Source: Ectocarpus siliculosus (Eukaryota > Sar > Phaeophyceae > Ectocarpales > Ectocarpaceae). From it: a DNA stretch of 64,000 nt. The notes below the pieces were generated by a model that had not been told where the DNA came from, did no database searches, and was given only the letters and a program-made list of their open reading frames with translations. Below are positions 42,376-53,577 of the stretch, in pieces (position 1 is the first letter of the stretch; each line of letters begins with the position of its first letter). The position numbers and the translations under genes were made by a program. Where the stretch lies: positions 95,803 to 159,802 of the forward strand of contig FN648554.1 in assembly GCA_000310025.1 (NCBI GenBank). Direction: 5' to 3'.

Positions 42376-42812
42376 TGTCACGGTAGCATGAACGGGCACT
42401 AAATTCTGAGAATCACTCCATTTCACGATGGTTTGAGGAGGGCTACGGTATACCCCAGGGTGTACCTGAATCATTGGCGGAGCCCCTCTAGAGCTCCTCC
42501 TCAACACGTGTTTTGGGTGATCGCTCACTGTTAACACGGCCAATCTCGGAAGAGGAACTTTGACCCACATCGCTAAGCAGCAACCTGTTGTGAGTCAATG
42601 CAGGAGGTAGACCCCCCTTGCTAGTCCCTGCTTGATTAGTCCCCCCTTGTTAGTGCCCCCCTTGACTCAAATGGTAAGAGTCCATGAACCTGATTATGAA
42701 ATGGATGAAACTGACCATGAAATGGAAGAAACTAATTGAACCCTAGCCAGTGCTTGTTACGCTGACACATGAGTGAGCTACCTTAAGCAATAGCGTTATA
42801 ACCACTGTGACA
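42376..42812 (+). repeat. 5' LTR of the Ty3/gypsy-like element (437 bp)
   Basis: It begins TGTCACGGTAGCATGAACGG and ends CCACTGTGACA. The terminal TGTCA/TGACA is an inverted repeat. It contains the direct string CTTGATTAGTCCCCCCTTG and is matched across its whole length by the 3' LTR. Confidence 0.95.
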
Positions 42813-42830
42813 TGGTTGAGGAGTAAGGAT
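42813..42830 (+). other. probable tRNA primer-binding site
   Basis: Directly after the 5' LTR the sequence reads TGGTTGAGGAGTAAGGAT. A primer-binding site starting TGG, complementary to the CCA end of a tRNA and abutting the LTR, is the expected layout. I cannot say which tRNA it matches. Confidence 0.55.
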
Positions 42831-45800
42831 AACTTTAGTTTGTTTACTCGCAGGGACGTTTACTTTTGGCTCAGTTGCTGCTTGCTTCAACTGACGATCT
42901 CTTTTAGAGAGGTTGGATTCGCTCACAATCGTGTAGAACTCAATCGCTACCACCTCGGATACATGACTTCAACAGACCTAGTTTTCGATGACATGGGCCC
43001 CTCGTAGGGGTATCGTAGACACTGGTGAGTTGCACCCTGTGCATGGTATCGCTCCCCGTGGGGGGAGGGATTATGATCCTTCAAAACGTAACACAGCGGA
43101 CACACGAATGTACAACCAAATTCATGCACGAAAAAAATCTTTTTTGACTCCCATTCTAAAATCAAGATGATGGATTTTTTTTTTGAGCTAGCACTACCTT
43201 TTTTTCCAGTGTAAACTGCTCATCGGGTGTTGTCAGAAAATTGTCGTGCTTTACTTTGCTGTGCTGCTGGGATGCTTGAGTCCTGCGCAAAACACGAGAT
43301 CGTATCTCTCATGCACGCACCATGGCTACCAGTGCTTGTCCTGGACGGAGGGAGGTATAACAGCTGTTTGCTGCTGAGGATGGCCACAAGGTATCAGCTG
43401 ACATGTGTGCTGATGGGGACCACACCAGATGACATGGACTGCTGTACACGCACTTTCCTCACAAAATGCTAATACACCGTGTATTGCGCTCTGGACACAA
43501 CGTTTTTTCGGGGCCATTGCGCCATACACACATGCTCTTCACCTGGTACAACCGGCAGAGGCTTTCATCCATCCATATGGCTGCGAGTTCCTGTAGGCAA
43601 TCTGCTCTATACCCGTGTCGTTATGCCAGTTGGTTGTCATCACCTCTTGATTCACGCTCTACCGCAGCGGTTCGTAGATTTCGTACATACTGCTTTTTTT
43701 TTATCCCGTCCTTTTCCGCTATCTCCGCATACCGAGCGTGGACACGCCACCAACCCACTGTTTATGTCATTGGCCGTGCAGGGTTTTCCCTATTCTTTTG
43801 TTGGTTTGAGTGCGGTCCAAACCAATTTATAGGTGTCCTGGTTTTGATGCACGAGACGTTGTAATGTGAGGGTGTTGGAAAGGTTGTGCTGGTGTTCATA
43901 AATTCTCCGCACACACACGTATGCTGCAATGATCCGCTGTACCCCTCTCTCTGAAATCGTCATGCAGCAGCCGTTTCACTCGCCCTGGCCGCAGCTGATG
44001 TACAGCTGCAGCAGCAGTCTTTCAAGTGCCTCACCCACAATTACAGAAATCTTTGGTATGTGACTGTGATTCGCTTGGAGAGCTATGCTATATCTGGCAG
44101 ATATGGCCATGCTGCTGAGGGGTACTCTCCTCAATCATGCAAAAACAACATTGACGCGACGCTGTTATCGTTCAACCATACATGGGGAATCATATGCTGA
44201 CACACGCCGTCTGGAAATGGATCGATCATAATAATAGTGGAATGCTAAATAATAATGTAGATTAATTTCCTTGGTGCTTGTTGTGTGTAAAGTATATGGT
44301 ATAGGAAGAGCGGAAAAGATACTTGTGTAGTGATAAAGGTACCTAATGTACTGACGCGCAACCATAAAAAATAATAGTTGTATCTTTCTACCACTAGACG
44401 GCTGTCTGTGGCATATCTTCCCCATGCATCGGAGTCAATTAACTGTGTCGCATCGACAACAGTGACGTGGTCGTCAGTTAAGGCTGCTGCTGCTCATCGT
44501 TGGGTTGTTTTTCGCATATACTAGGCATCCATAGGAAGACATGTCTTTCATGAACTCTTTGGAAAATATTACGCCAATGTCCGAACAGGAGATGGACCGA
44601 TCGTGATTACAGCACCGTAGTGTGTTGTGTAGCACATTCTAGACAGGTCGACTGCTACTACTGCATAATCTAGTGAGTGAGTGGTAAGAGCTAACACTCG
44701 ATTGTCATTAACCAGGAAGGACGCTAAAAAGTATAATATTCCTGCTGTGTCGTTACACTGGGTGTTGCACTACGATCTTCTATGACTTGTCTCGGCCACA
44801 GGTGGCATATTTTTCCACCAACGCGGTATCTTCAACCGTGTCTTTTGATGCCATTTCAACACCTTCTGTCATTATCCGTGGTTCTTGGGACATATTCTGC
44901 AGATGTCCGAACAACGGATGGATCGATCGTGATGACAGCACATTAGTGTGTTGTGTAGCACATTCTAAAACGTCGACTACTGCATAATAGTGTGAGTAGT
45001 AAGAGCTACGAGTCGACTGTTATTATCCAGGACGACATTAATAAGTATACCTAAATAGTACTACTATGTCGTTACACTGGGTGCTGCACTACGATCTTCC
45101 ATTACTTGCCTCGGCCATGGGTGGCATATTCTCGTCACCACACCTGTGTCGTTACCATACTTCCCTGCCGATCCATTCTCTCTGTGTCCGGTGAAAACAC
45201 ATGGATTCCATCACCGACACCTCGTACACCCGAACCATGACGACCGTAGAAGGCAGGGTCATTCGGAAACATTATGACGGAAACCCGCAGCACGACACCA
45301 CGACCTTTACCGTCACCTTTAACCACATGCCACTACATCCGAAGATGCTGGCACCTTCTGATGAGGGGGGAAACATAGCGAACACGGATGATGATGATGA
45401 AGACAGACGGATTTTGTTGACTGCTCATAAAGGAGCGCGGAAATGCTTTGCTACTCGTGTGACAGACATTGCTATTGACGGTCCCGTAGCTCCCACGAGG
45501 TCACGCAAAAATGAGTATAACGACCCAGGGACAGGCAGCCTCGGAAGAAACATAGGACTCGGTCGGTGTCGTGGGCTTCACATGCCTATCAAGTATACTT
45601 AGACGAGAGGGATGCCGCCTGTGTGGTTGGGGATGCTCTGCGGGGCCGGTGAAAGGAGCACCTATGAACAGTACGGTGTCCTAGTAAGCAGTAAGCCTCT
45701 CTTCAGCGTGGATGTCAAAGAGGAAAAATGAGACACGTTGGACTGGACTGTGTGGGAATGTTGTATAGTGTCCACAATGTTGAGGGATGTGGTTTATATA

Positions 45801-46357
45801 GTTTTGAGGATGCCGTGCTTATCACACTCATGAACGCCAAAGTATCATACACATAAACCGCCTATGGCATATTGCTGGTATGTATTTGAGGAAGTTATTG
45901 GAATAACGTACGTCCTGGAAGGATCGTCGGCGCACGATGTTGGCCGATACATTTTGTAGGATGGTTGTTCATGTGTGGGTCATGCTGTTGGTTAAAACGG
46001 TCTTTGAATATGACCTTGGTTCTGATATGGATATGACCTTGAGGGGATTTCCTTCATGCTTTAGGTTCTCGGTGATATCCCAAGGCACACGTACATGTCC
46101 ACACCGACATTGTACCCGGTTTTAATGATAGATAGTGGTCACCACAATCACCGCGTGTCGTCAGTGTTTACCTTCCCACGCCACCGCAGACATTCATCTC
46201 TAATTTTACGATAATGAACGACAAAGACTGTATTATGGAGATCGTGAACACAGGTCTATCACTCATTCTCAACGTCTGAAGGTTGTGATACAAACACCAG
46301 CGATACTGCGAAGTGATGATTCGTGATTACTGTTCACCTGTCAATGGCAAAGACAAC
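42831..46357 (+). other. long leader of the Ty3/gypsy-like element, with a repeat pair
   Basis: About 3.5 kb lies between the primer-binding site and the first gag ATG, with no recognised domain. A diverged direct repeat of about 250 bp is visible. Copy 1 (about 44578-44840) and copy 2 (about 44904-45155) share GTCCGAACA, GTGTGTTGTGTAGCACATTC, GTCGTTACACTGGGTG and CACTACGATCTTC. A 133-codon frame (45201-45602) with an acidic patch DDDDED follows the second copy. I do not recognise it and cannot tell whether it is translated. Confidence 0.6.
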
Positions 46358-48869
46358 ATGAACAACCAGCAGCAGTACCCGCAGGGAGGGCCGCCCCCTC
46401 CGCCGCCTAGGGGAAAGCCTCCTCAGCAACCTAAACAGTAGGGAGGGCCACCCCTTCCAATGCTGGGAGGGCCGTCCCCTCGGCCGCCTGGAGGACCGCC
46501 TCCTCAACATCTCCACCAGCAGGGAGGGCCGCCCCTTCCACTGCCGGGTGGGCCGCCCCCTCCGCCGCCTGGAGGACCGCCTCCTCAGCAACTTCAACAG
46601 CAGGGAGGACAGCTTCCTCTACCGCCTGGAGGACCGCCTCCTCAGCAACCTCAACAGCAGGGAGGACCGCCTCCTTAGCCGGTTGGGGAACTACTGCCTC
46701 AACAATCAATCCCAACAGCAGGGAGGACTGCCTCCTTTGCCGCGGGGAGGACCGCCTCCTCCACCGGGAGGACCTCCACCTTGGCAACTCCAACAGCAAA
46801 GAGGGCAGTTTCCTCAGAATGATGGAGGACAACCACCTCAACATCTTCATCAGCCAGGAGAGCCACTTCTGCCGACACCTCCGCAACAGGGAGGACCATC
46901 TCCTCATCAGGGCGGATTTCCAGCACACTACCCACAGGCGGGAGGACCTCTTCACCACCAAGGAGGCTTCCACCATTCATGGGGCGTTCCTCATCAGCTG
47001 GCACCATCCCACGGACAGTTTTCGTCCCATGCGAACGTTGACGGAGGACGTCCCCACATGCCCTATAGCGGGGGAGGGCTTCCCGTCGTAGGGAGGGTTT
47101 CATCAACAACCTCAGCCATTCCCCCACCACGGAGGGGGGGGACAGCCGCATTCTGGGGGTCCAGGTCGTGGCTTCTCGCCTCTACAACATGGAGAAGGGG
47201 GAGGTGTGGGGTCTGCGCCTCACGGATACGGATACAACGGAGGGTACTATGGACCGTCACCCTTCTCCTCGGTGTATGCAGTCAACATGGCGGACCCTAA
47301 ACAGCGTCGCCAAGTGTGGGAAGGTATCAAGAAACGCATCGTCCGAGGTACGGGAGAAGGAGGTTTTAAAGGACCCCCGTTGCAGATAAACACGAAGGAC
47401 ACACCTATTTTGAAGGCTCGACATGATCTGCTGGTCTTCCAAGACGTCGTCACAAAGGCGTACGCCATGGAGTCCGGTGCGGTAGCGAAGTTTCCGCCTG
47501 ATCGCATGGCTACTCATCCAGCTTCGGGACATCAGGTGGTTCATCCCGAGCCCGATGATTTCACTCCGGCGTGAGTGGAAGTTCGCCTTGGGTTGCTGCC
47601 ACAGGAAATGGCAGTCGTCACAGAGTACCATGCATCGCGGGGCCAAGAAATGCTAGTCCACGATGTGAGGGGTGGAAAACGGTATGTACCTCAACATGAG
47701 GTGACGGCACTGGATCTCCTGAGGCTCATGACAGAAGAAGAAGCACGGAAACATGCTACGCGTCGTGCAGCAGTCGCAGCATTCAACGGTATAGTGTTGG
47801 GACCCAAGGTGTCGTGGTTGGCGGCGCAAGTGAGAATGGTGCAGTATTTCCGATCCTCAAACCTTGACCCGGAGGCCCCGTACGCCACAGAAGAAGGTTA
47901 CTTCTGGCAACTACTCTCTATGCGTGATCTTCAGATCTTGGAGGAGAACGCGTTGCAGTTATGCTTTCCTCAATGGGGAGACAGGATGCCACGCGAGGCT
48001 CAATTGCTCACGATCAGGGAACGCTACCGACAGAGGCTCGACAACATGCCAGTCATCCGACATGAGCTGGGCTCGCCATACATGGCCAGGAGAGGAGCAC
48101 TCACCAAGGAGATATTCACAAAGTTCTCCAACACCTTAACCCACGATGCCGGACGTTACAAAACACCGACGTCTCCGGCGTCGGCTAACATGATGCATTG
48201 GCACCCAGCAAACTGCCTTTGCAAACCCGTCAATACCCGGCGACATGGGAGGTCGAGGCTAATCAGTCGGCCTTGTGCATGGTGGAGGAACCTATGGCTA
48301 AGGGGAATCTCCATGACGAGGAGCCCATCACGGCCATGGAAGACCACTCGGCAGGATCGAGGCAACGAGGCAACCAGGGAGGCTATAAAAGAGAGGGAGA
48401 CGGACGGGAGACCCCACAGACATTCAAACGTCACAAGGACCACACTGATCGAGCGACATCTCAACGTCAACAGTCCCGCACTTTCTCTCCGGGAGTGACC
48501 CCAGACAAGGGGGAACAGAAAGAACGCAGGACCTTCCAGAGGAACCTCCCGGAGGATGCACCGAAGCCAGAGGACTCCGCAGAGAACATTGAGAGGTATA
48601 TCATGCGCTCAAAGACTTGCTTCTTCCACGCCCGAGGAGTATCTTGTCCTCACATGGCTGAACAATTCTTTTGCAACTACAGTCATGAAAAAGTACCCTT
48701 TGGAATCTACCCCTACAAGGAGAGGGTCTCAGCGAAAGTACATCTCGCAATGATCACTTTGGAACAACTCTCGCGTGAGGACGAGGAGATAAGGGGTGAT
48801 GTGAGGGAGGCGCTGCCAGAGGAGATGGACTTTGAAGACGAGGAGGGAGAGCACTCATCGTCCCACTGA
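46358..48869 (+). pseudogene. gag region of the Ty3/gypsy-like element, frameshifted
   Basis: The ATG at 46358 starts a Pro/Gln/Gly-rich repetitive N terminus (units like GGPPPQQLQQQ). Stops occur in it at 46439 and near 46676, and the reading then changes frame several times to about 47150. The middle part runs in one frame at 47206-48150 (VYAVNMADPKQRRQVWEG onward) with a single in-frame TGA at 47572. The last part (about 48150-48869) lies in another frame and carries a CCCH-like finger, C-x8-C-x8-C-x3-H starting CFFHARGVSC (about 48618-48690). An acidic end follows. The stop at 48867 separates gag from a protease in the same frame. I infer a capsid/RNA-binding role from position. No classical CCHC knuckle is present. 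Confidence 0.75.
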
Positions 48870-48959
48870 GGGTGCGCCCTAGGAGCAAGACTCCTGGGGA
48901 ACACACAGGATAGGCATCCAACGCGGGAGTCCTGCGACAGCGCCCTGGACAATGAAGTT

Positions 48960-49395
48960 GCCGTTGTGACTCCCACGAACAAGGCAGTTCCGCCACCTCG
49001 AGGGTCCCAGCAAGCATGGGTTAAAGCGAGTCTATGGAATAAACAAACAAGACAAAATACTCATGCAGTGGAGGTGCTGGTGGACTCGGGTGCGGGAGGA
49101 GGCAATTACGCGTCTTGGACGTTCATTCAGGGAGTGGAAAGAACCAGTATGGAGGAAAGAACATGGTGTCAACGAAAGGAAGGGGCCGACTACGAGCAGC
49201 TAATCCGAGTGACAGTGGAGTAGCTCCGATGACCATTCGAGGGACATGTGTGCTGTTCTTAGTCTTTCCCTTGATTGATGAGATTTTCGGTGTGAGAGTG
49301 AGAGTTGTGGAGGGACTTCCTGTAGGTCTCATTCTAGGCACTGCGTTCATGCGTCAATACAACAGCACGCTAGACTTTGGAGGCTCGCGGTCTTG
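48960..49395 (+). pseudogene. retropepsin-like protease (Ty3/gypsy-like pol)
   Basis: The frame continuing from the gag stop shows VEVLVDSGAGGGNYASW (about 49066-49120), with the D-S-G-A active site of retroviral-type aspartic proteases. After a frameshift near 49120-49200 the second half reads GVRVRVVEGLPVGLILGTAF and TLDFGG (about 49288-49383), the usual flap and ILG region. The family cuts Gag-Pol polyproteins as a dimer. Non-functional here because of the frameshift. Confidence 0.8.
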
Positions 49396-49749
49396 GTGGT
49401 TTCGACCATCACCCACATCTGATCGAACACCACTGCTGCCATACATGGAGCCTTCGAGAGTGAAAGCTAAGACACCACGTGGACTACATAGGAGACCAAA
49501 CGAGGAGAACGAACCAACTCGAGCGTTCTACACGGTGGAAGATCAAGCAGAGGAAGACGTTCGACAATCACCGCCGTCTGAAGTACTGGCAATGGAGGCT
49601 CTGGAATTAGGGTCAACAGCGTGGGAGGATGATGGGACGTTGACATGGCCCATCTATGTTGACCAAGAAATCAACGGACCTGACAGTGCTCAATCAGGGA
49701 CTGGCAGCGGGAACCTTCAGGCTATCCACCTCTTCGTGGTGCTCACGGA

Positions 49750-50255
49750 TTGTGCCTGCTCCCTAATTCCGACGGCACATACCGCATCTGTAAAGACTAA
49801 AATCTCAACAAGCTCATCAAGAAGGATAGTGGTGGACTTGGCGACATTACGGGCATGCTCGATCGGATGAAATGGAGTAAGTTATTCTCATCTCTCGACT
49901 TGGCACAGGCATATCATCAACTGGAACTTGAGGAGACGGACAAACATAAGACGGCCTTTAGGGGCCCCACGGGACGTCTACTCGAGTCAAATCGATGCGC
50001 CTTTGGTATCACCATAATCCCCGCCGTTCTTCTCAGGCAAGTTGAGTGATGATCTGCGAGAGTTATTGGGCAAGGGCTTGGAGAAATGGTTGGATGACAT
50101 CGCACTCCACACAAAGACGTTGCAAGAACACTTCGTGCTGCTGGAGAAGGTCCTCACTATCCTGAAACGAAAAGGGTACACAGGCCACTTCTTGAAAAGC
50201 GAATTTCTATTGCCAGAGCTCAAGTTCTTAGAGGTCATGGTCGGAAGGGATGGAA
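49750..50255 (+). pseudogene. reverse transcriptase (Ty3/gypsy-like pol)
   Basis: DGTYRICKD, then a stop at about 49798, then NLNKLIKKD gives the early RT motifs. FSSLDLAQAYHQLELEETDK (about 49885-49945) is the motif A block with its catalytic aspartate, and CAFGI marks the motif B neighbourhood (about 49999). A deletion follows, then KWLDDIALHTKTLQEHFVLL (about 50087-50147), where WLDD stands in place of the usual Y-x-DD. The thumb-like LKFLEVMVGRDG comes next. The order and sequence fit Ty3/gypsy RT. Stops and deletions make it inactive. Confidence 0.82.
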
Positions 50256-50625
50256 CTCGACCAGCACCATCGAAGCTTGATCGCGGCAGGGTCAGTCCTG
50301 ACACAGCAGGTGGAGAACAGAGAGGCTCCGGTCAGATACGCCAGTAAGAGGTTGTCCAGGTCAGAGGAAAAACTGTCGTCAAACGATCGGGAGGTTCTGG
50401 GAGTGTTGTATGCACTAGACCATTTCAAGATTTACCTTCAGCACCGTCAGTTCACTCTCATCACGGACTGTGCGGCCCTGATGTGGCTCTTCACTAGCCA
50501 AAACCGATCGTCAAAAGATGCACCGTTGGGCGCTAAAGATGATGGCGTATGATATGGTCTTGAAGTGGAGAAGGGGAACAGACCATGTCGTTCCAGACGC
50601 TCTCTCTAGACTCCGGCGGAAAGGC
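50255..50625 (+). pseudogene. RNase H (Ty3/gypsy-like pol)
   Basis: GSVLTQQVENREAPVRYASK, then SEEKLSSNDREVLGVLYALD with the catalytic glutamate, then FTLITDCAALMWL with an aspartate (about 50290-50495). After a frameshift near 50515 it continues RWALKMMAYDMVLKWRRGTD and PDALSR (about 50520-50610), the normal end of gypsy RNase H. The first catalytic aspartate region is missing at a deletion junction with RT. Confidence 0.85.
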
Positions 50626-50929
50626 TGTGGCGAACCCGATGTCGACACCACATTACCGGGTGATGGAGATGGCGAAGTAAGGGGGAGCGGGCCGGCAGGA
50701 CCAGTGTTGGAAGGGGTTCCTCTCCAAAGGATGGCACAATCACAACTTGAGGAAGAAGAGGAGAGAAGTGACTCACAACCGGAGTTAGTCATGCTCAACA
50801 AGGAAGACATCAAAGTCGATGGAATCTGCTTAGCTGACCTGGGGCCAACAGAGGTCAATGACAGAAAAGTGGAGAATCTCAGTGTGTTCTATGCATTGCA
50901 GATCACACCTGATGCGTTGACACCGAGGG

Positions 50930-51780
50930 ACGAGGAGTACGTAGCGGCGTATCAACAAGCACAAGGTCTCTTTACACTAAGACAGCCGCGGGCGGCTGTT
51001 CTCGGTCGAGGGGCATGTGGAGCACTACAAGCCGTTGAGGGTATGCTGGACGTTACATGTGTGATTGACTCTGATTGGAAGACCACGGAGTGCATCAGAG
51101 TGAGCGGAGGAGCCGGTGATGCGAAATTGATTCGTCAGCCTTTAGAGTCCGACACACATCATCAAAATGCTCGAGTATAAACCCGAAATCCTCATTGGCA
51201 ATGCGTGTGCCATTGAGGATGGTCCAGACGAAGGAGCGAGGACAGGGCGAAATGCAGACAACATTGTGCAGATGTTCGTGTCGTCCCCCATCCAGATCCT
51301 GGTAATGGAGAGTCCAGTAGGCTTTGCAGGGTCAGAGAGATGGAAGAACATTCTTCACCCAGAACTGCACCTGGCGGGCTGTGAAACGGCAACAGCGTCT
51401 CTGTCAGCGACAGCAGTCGGGATACCCACAACAAAACGGAGAGTGTCTGTGGTAGCAGTCAAGAAAAGGGGGGATCCCAATTTGACAGTTAACTATCTCA
51501 GTGGAAGAAAAATGCGGAGAGAACCGCACCGTCGACACCCACGGTCGGTGCCTTTTTGAGAAGACAGGGATGTTTCTTCTTGAAACGGGAACGTCAGAAC
51601 AAGGAGATATTCTCGTTTGAGGAGCCGGTGGTGACGGTTACAAGGGAACACATCATGGGCCGTAAACCCCTATCAACAGTTTTACGGCACACCCCAACGA
51701 TGCAGGGTCTTTGCAGGAAGCGCAAGAGCTATCGTGGGAAGATTACGTGAAGCTAACCACCAACCGGGACGCGGACTACC
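50930..51780 (+). pseudogene. cytosine-C5 DNA methyltransferase-like domain inside pol
   Basis: Between RNase H and integrase, blocks follow the order of C5-cytosine DNA methyltransferases. A motif I-like S-adenosylmethionine site reads GACGALQAVEGMLDVTCVID (about 51015-51075). After a frameshift at about 51150 a motif IV-like block reads KPEILIGNAC with a cysteine where the catalytic Cys is expected (about 51176-51208). Then come a motif VI-like ILVMESPVGFAG with the glutamate (about 51293-51330) and a motif VIII-like AVGIPTTKRRVSVVAV (about 51413-51460). Further on, IFSFEEPVVTVTREHIMG (about 51610-51660) and, in another frame, WEDYVKLTTNRDADYP (about 51732-51780) look like the target-recognition and C-terminal parts. 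The family transfers a methyl group from S-adenosylmethionine to cytosine C5. The copy is frameshifted, and PCQ and QxRxR are imperfect, so it is inactive as seen. Assignment is by motif order and spacing; a profile search would decide. Confidence 0.65.
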
Positions 51781-52500
51781 CATATCAGTGCGCTGTGATC
51801 CAGGCGCAGAAATCACCTCGGCGATCATGGAACACCTGTGCCGGTGGCTCAATTATCCCTCGACTTTGGACCGACCAACCATCCTAGAGGACAGGGAACA
51901 GTCGAGAGGATGGGAGCGGTGCTGCAAGAGATGCTGTCGGAGCTCTGCCAGGCATGGCCGAACAGGTGGGATGAGTATGTGGCAGTGATCGCTTGGGCCC
52001 ATCGTACGACGCCGGAGGAGAGCCTTCCAAACAAAGAGTCGGCATACCAACTGCTCTTTGGACGGGCGCCAAGGACATCATTTGATCACATACATGTCGC
52101 CATCACTAGACAACTCGGGCCCAGCATTGCCGTTGGAAAGGACGGTGGAGGAAACGAGAAGGAAGACCGTGGAGGTGATGCAAGTGCTAAAAGTGAGACA
52201 GGAAAATCGGAATAGACGCCGCGAACTCCAGAACGCGAGGATCAAACGTGCATCACCAGGCACCAAGGCTAAGGTGGGCGACAAGGTATTGGTCGAGGAG
52301 AGCGCCAGTACACTCTACCGGGATGGCGTCCACCCTAAACTTGCCCATGACCACTTCACAGGACCGTGGCAAGTCGTGCACGTCGTGCGAGAGGGGTTGA
52401 GATTTACTGTAAGACTGCATGGACGTCAAATCCGCCAGAGGACGGTGGCAGCCACGGACTTCAAGCCGTTTCATTCTCGACCACAAGACATCAAACATCC
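51760..52500 (+). pseudogene. integrase core and C-terminal module (Ty3/gypsy-like pol)
   Basis: The core resumes at GLPISVRCDPGAEITSAIME (about 51771-51830) with the second catalytic aspartate. After a frameshift it continues HPRGQGTVERMGAVLQEML (about 51879-51935) with the catalytic glutamate and AYQLLFGRAPRT. The zinc-binding N terminus and first aspartate are missing; the junction runs straight from the methyltransferase-like tail into the core, pointing to a deletion. The C-terminal part has VGDKVLVEE, a GPY/F-type block DHFTGPWQVVHVVREGL (about 52349-52400) and KPFH. Integrase would join element DNA to the target. Confidence 0.85.
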
Positions 52501-52945
52501 ATTTGAAGATGAGTTTGGTCATTTTGTGTGGTCGCCGGATTTAGGACTAGCTGAAGACTGCCTCGTCGCGGCACCTCTGTATACTTTGGTGAATAGACGG
52601 GTGGTCCAGAGCGCTGGAGGAATAGCGTCCGCATGGGCATGGGAGTATAGAGGAAAATATCAGGATGGCACCACTTCTTCGTGGATCACCAAAGACACTG
52701 CCAGGGACAGTTTCTCGCCTCTGCAACTTGATGTTTTTCATGCCTTGTGGGAAGACTTTCACGGGGTGAATATCGCACCACGACCCCCGGGACCGCCGTC
52801 GCGAGGAGACCGCGAAGTAGCAACGCGGACCGAAGCTCTCACGGAAGTTCCCTGTGGACCCATGTTTGGACGGGAGCTCATGGATCAAGAGAACAGTATT
52901 GTGCTAAGCAGAGGGAAGGTCTGCGATTTCTATGATCCGTATTGA
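52501..52945 (+). pseudogene. C-terminal chromodomain-like tail of pol
   Basis: Continuing in frame from the integrase C-terminal module, the tail shows YTLVNRRVVQS (about 52578-52610) followed by WAWEYRGKYQDGTTSSWIT (about 52633-52690) and LDVFHALWEDFH. The aromatic W-x-Y, the GKY and the following W resemble the order of a chromodomain, as found at this place in chromoviral integrases, where it guides integration to modified histones. The match is weak and the last about 60 residues are unassigned. The stop is at 52943. Confidence 0.45.
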
Positions 52946-53570
52946 AGAGTGGAGTTCAGCGACGGAGATTGGGAAGAGCTCAATCGCAGGAAGTTAAGGC
53001 GTGGAATGGGCCTTGCCACCAGACTCCCGCCGCTGACCGCTCAAGAATCGTGAAGTCGTACACTGCCTGCCATCTACCGTCCTCCATGCGGGAAGGTGGG
53101 GTGTGTGTGACGGCAGTGGCACGAATGAGGAGTTCCAAGATTGTCTTCTACAGCGGAAGATCGTCCTCAACAGTCGGTGATCGTCGGTCAAGATGCAAGA
53201 TCGTCGTCATAGTCGTCGGTCTTGGGAGACTGTTTGTGGAAGAACGTCTTCAACAGTGGAAAATCACCTTCTTCAGTGGACGATCGCCTTTTTCAGTTCA
53301 AGATCGTCATCGTCAAGGAGTTCGGTGTATACGGCGGCCAAAGTACTAACGGCCGTCATTCGGGGTCGATGATTTCAGCCGTGTAACATCGACGTCGAAC
53401 ACACCGGCATCCGTCCTCTCGAGGTCAAATCCATTTTTTGTGGTTTAACCTGGGGACGGCGGCATCCTCCCTTTTCAGATCTATATTCCCGGCGTGGTAT
53501 GATCTGAGGAGGGAGAAGCGCACGTTCTGCTACCTCCTTAGCATTTTGCGTTTTTCAACACATTCATGCT
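52946..53570 (+). other. 3' non-coding part of the Ty3/gypsy-like element
   Basis: No coding domain. From about 53140 to 53310 short imperfect repeats of AAGATCGTC or GATCGTC with TCTTCAACAGTGGAA-like words give a degenerate purine/pyrimidine pattern. The rest is unremarkable. Confidence 0.6.
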
Positions 53571-53577
53571 GGGGGGG
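53571..53577 (+). other. polypurine tract
   Basis: Seven G directly precede the 3' LTR (TGTCACGG). This is the expected place of the plus-strand priming site. The Gag-only element has a similar G6 tract before its own 3' LTR. Confidence 0.7.

Noticed and set aside
46431..47151. Leu/Val/Glu-rich minus-strand frames opposite the Pro/Gln-rich gag
   Set aside because: They are low-complexity complements of CCNCCN and CAGCAG runs, with no family features.
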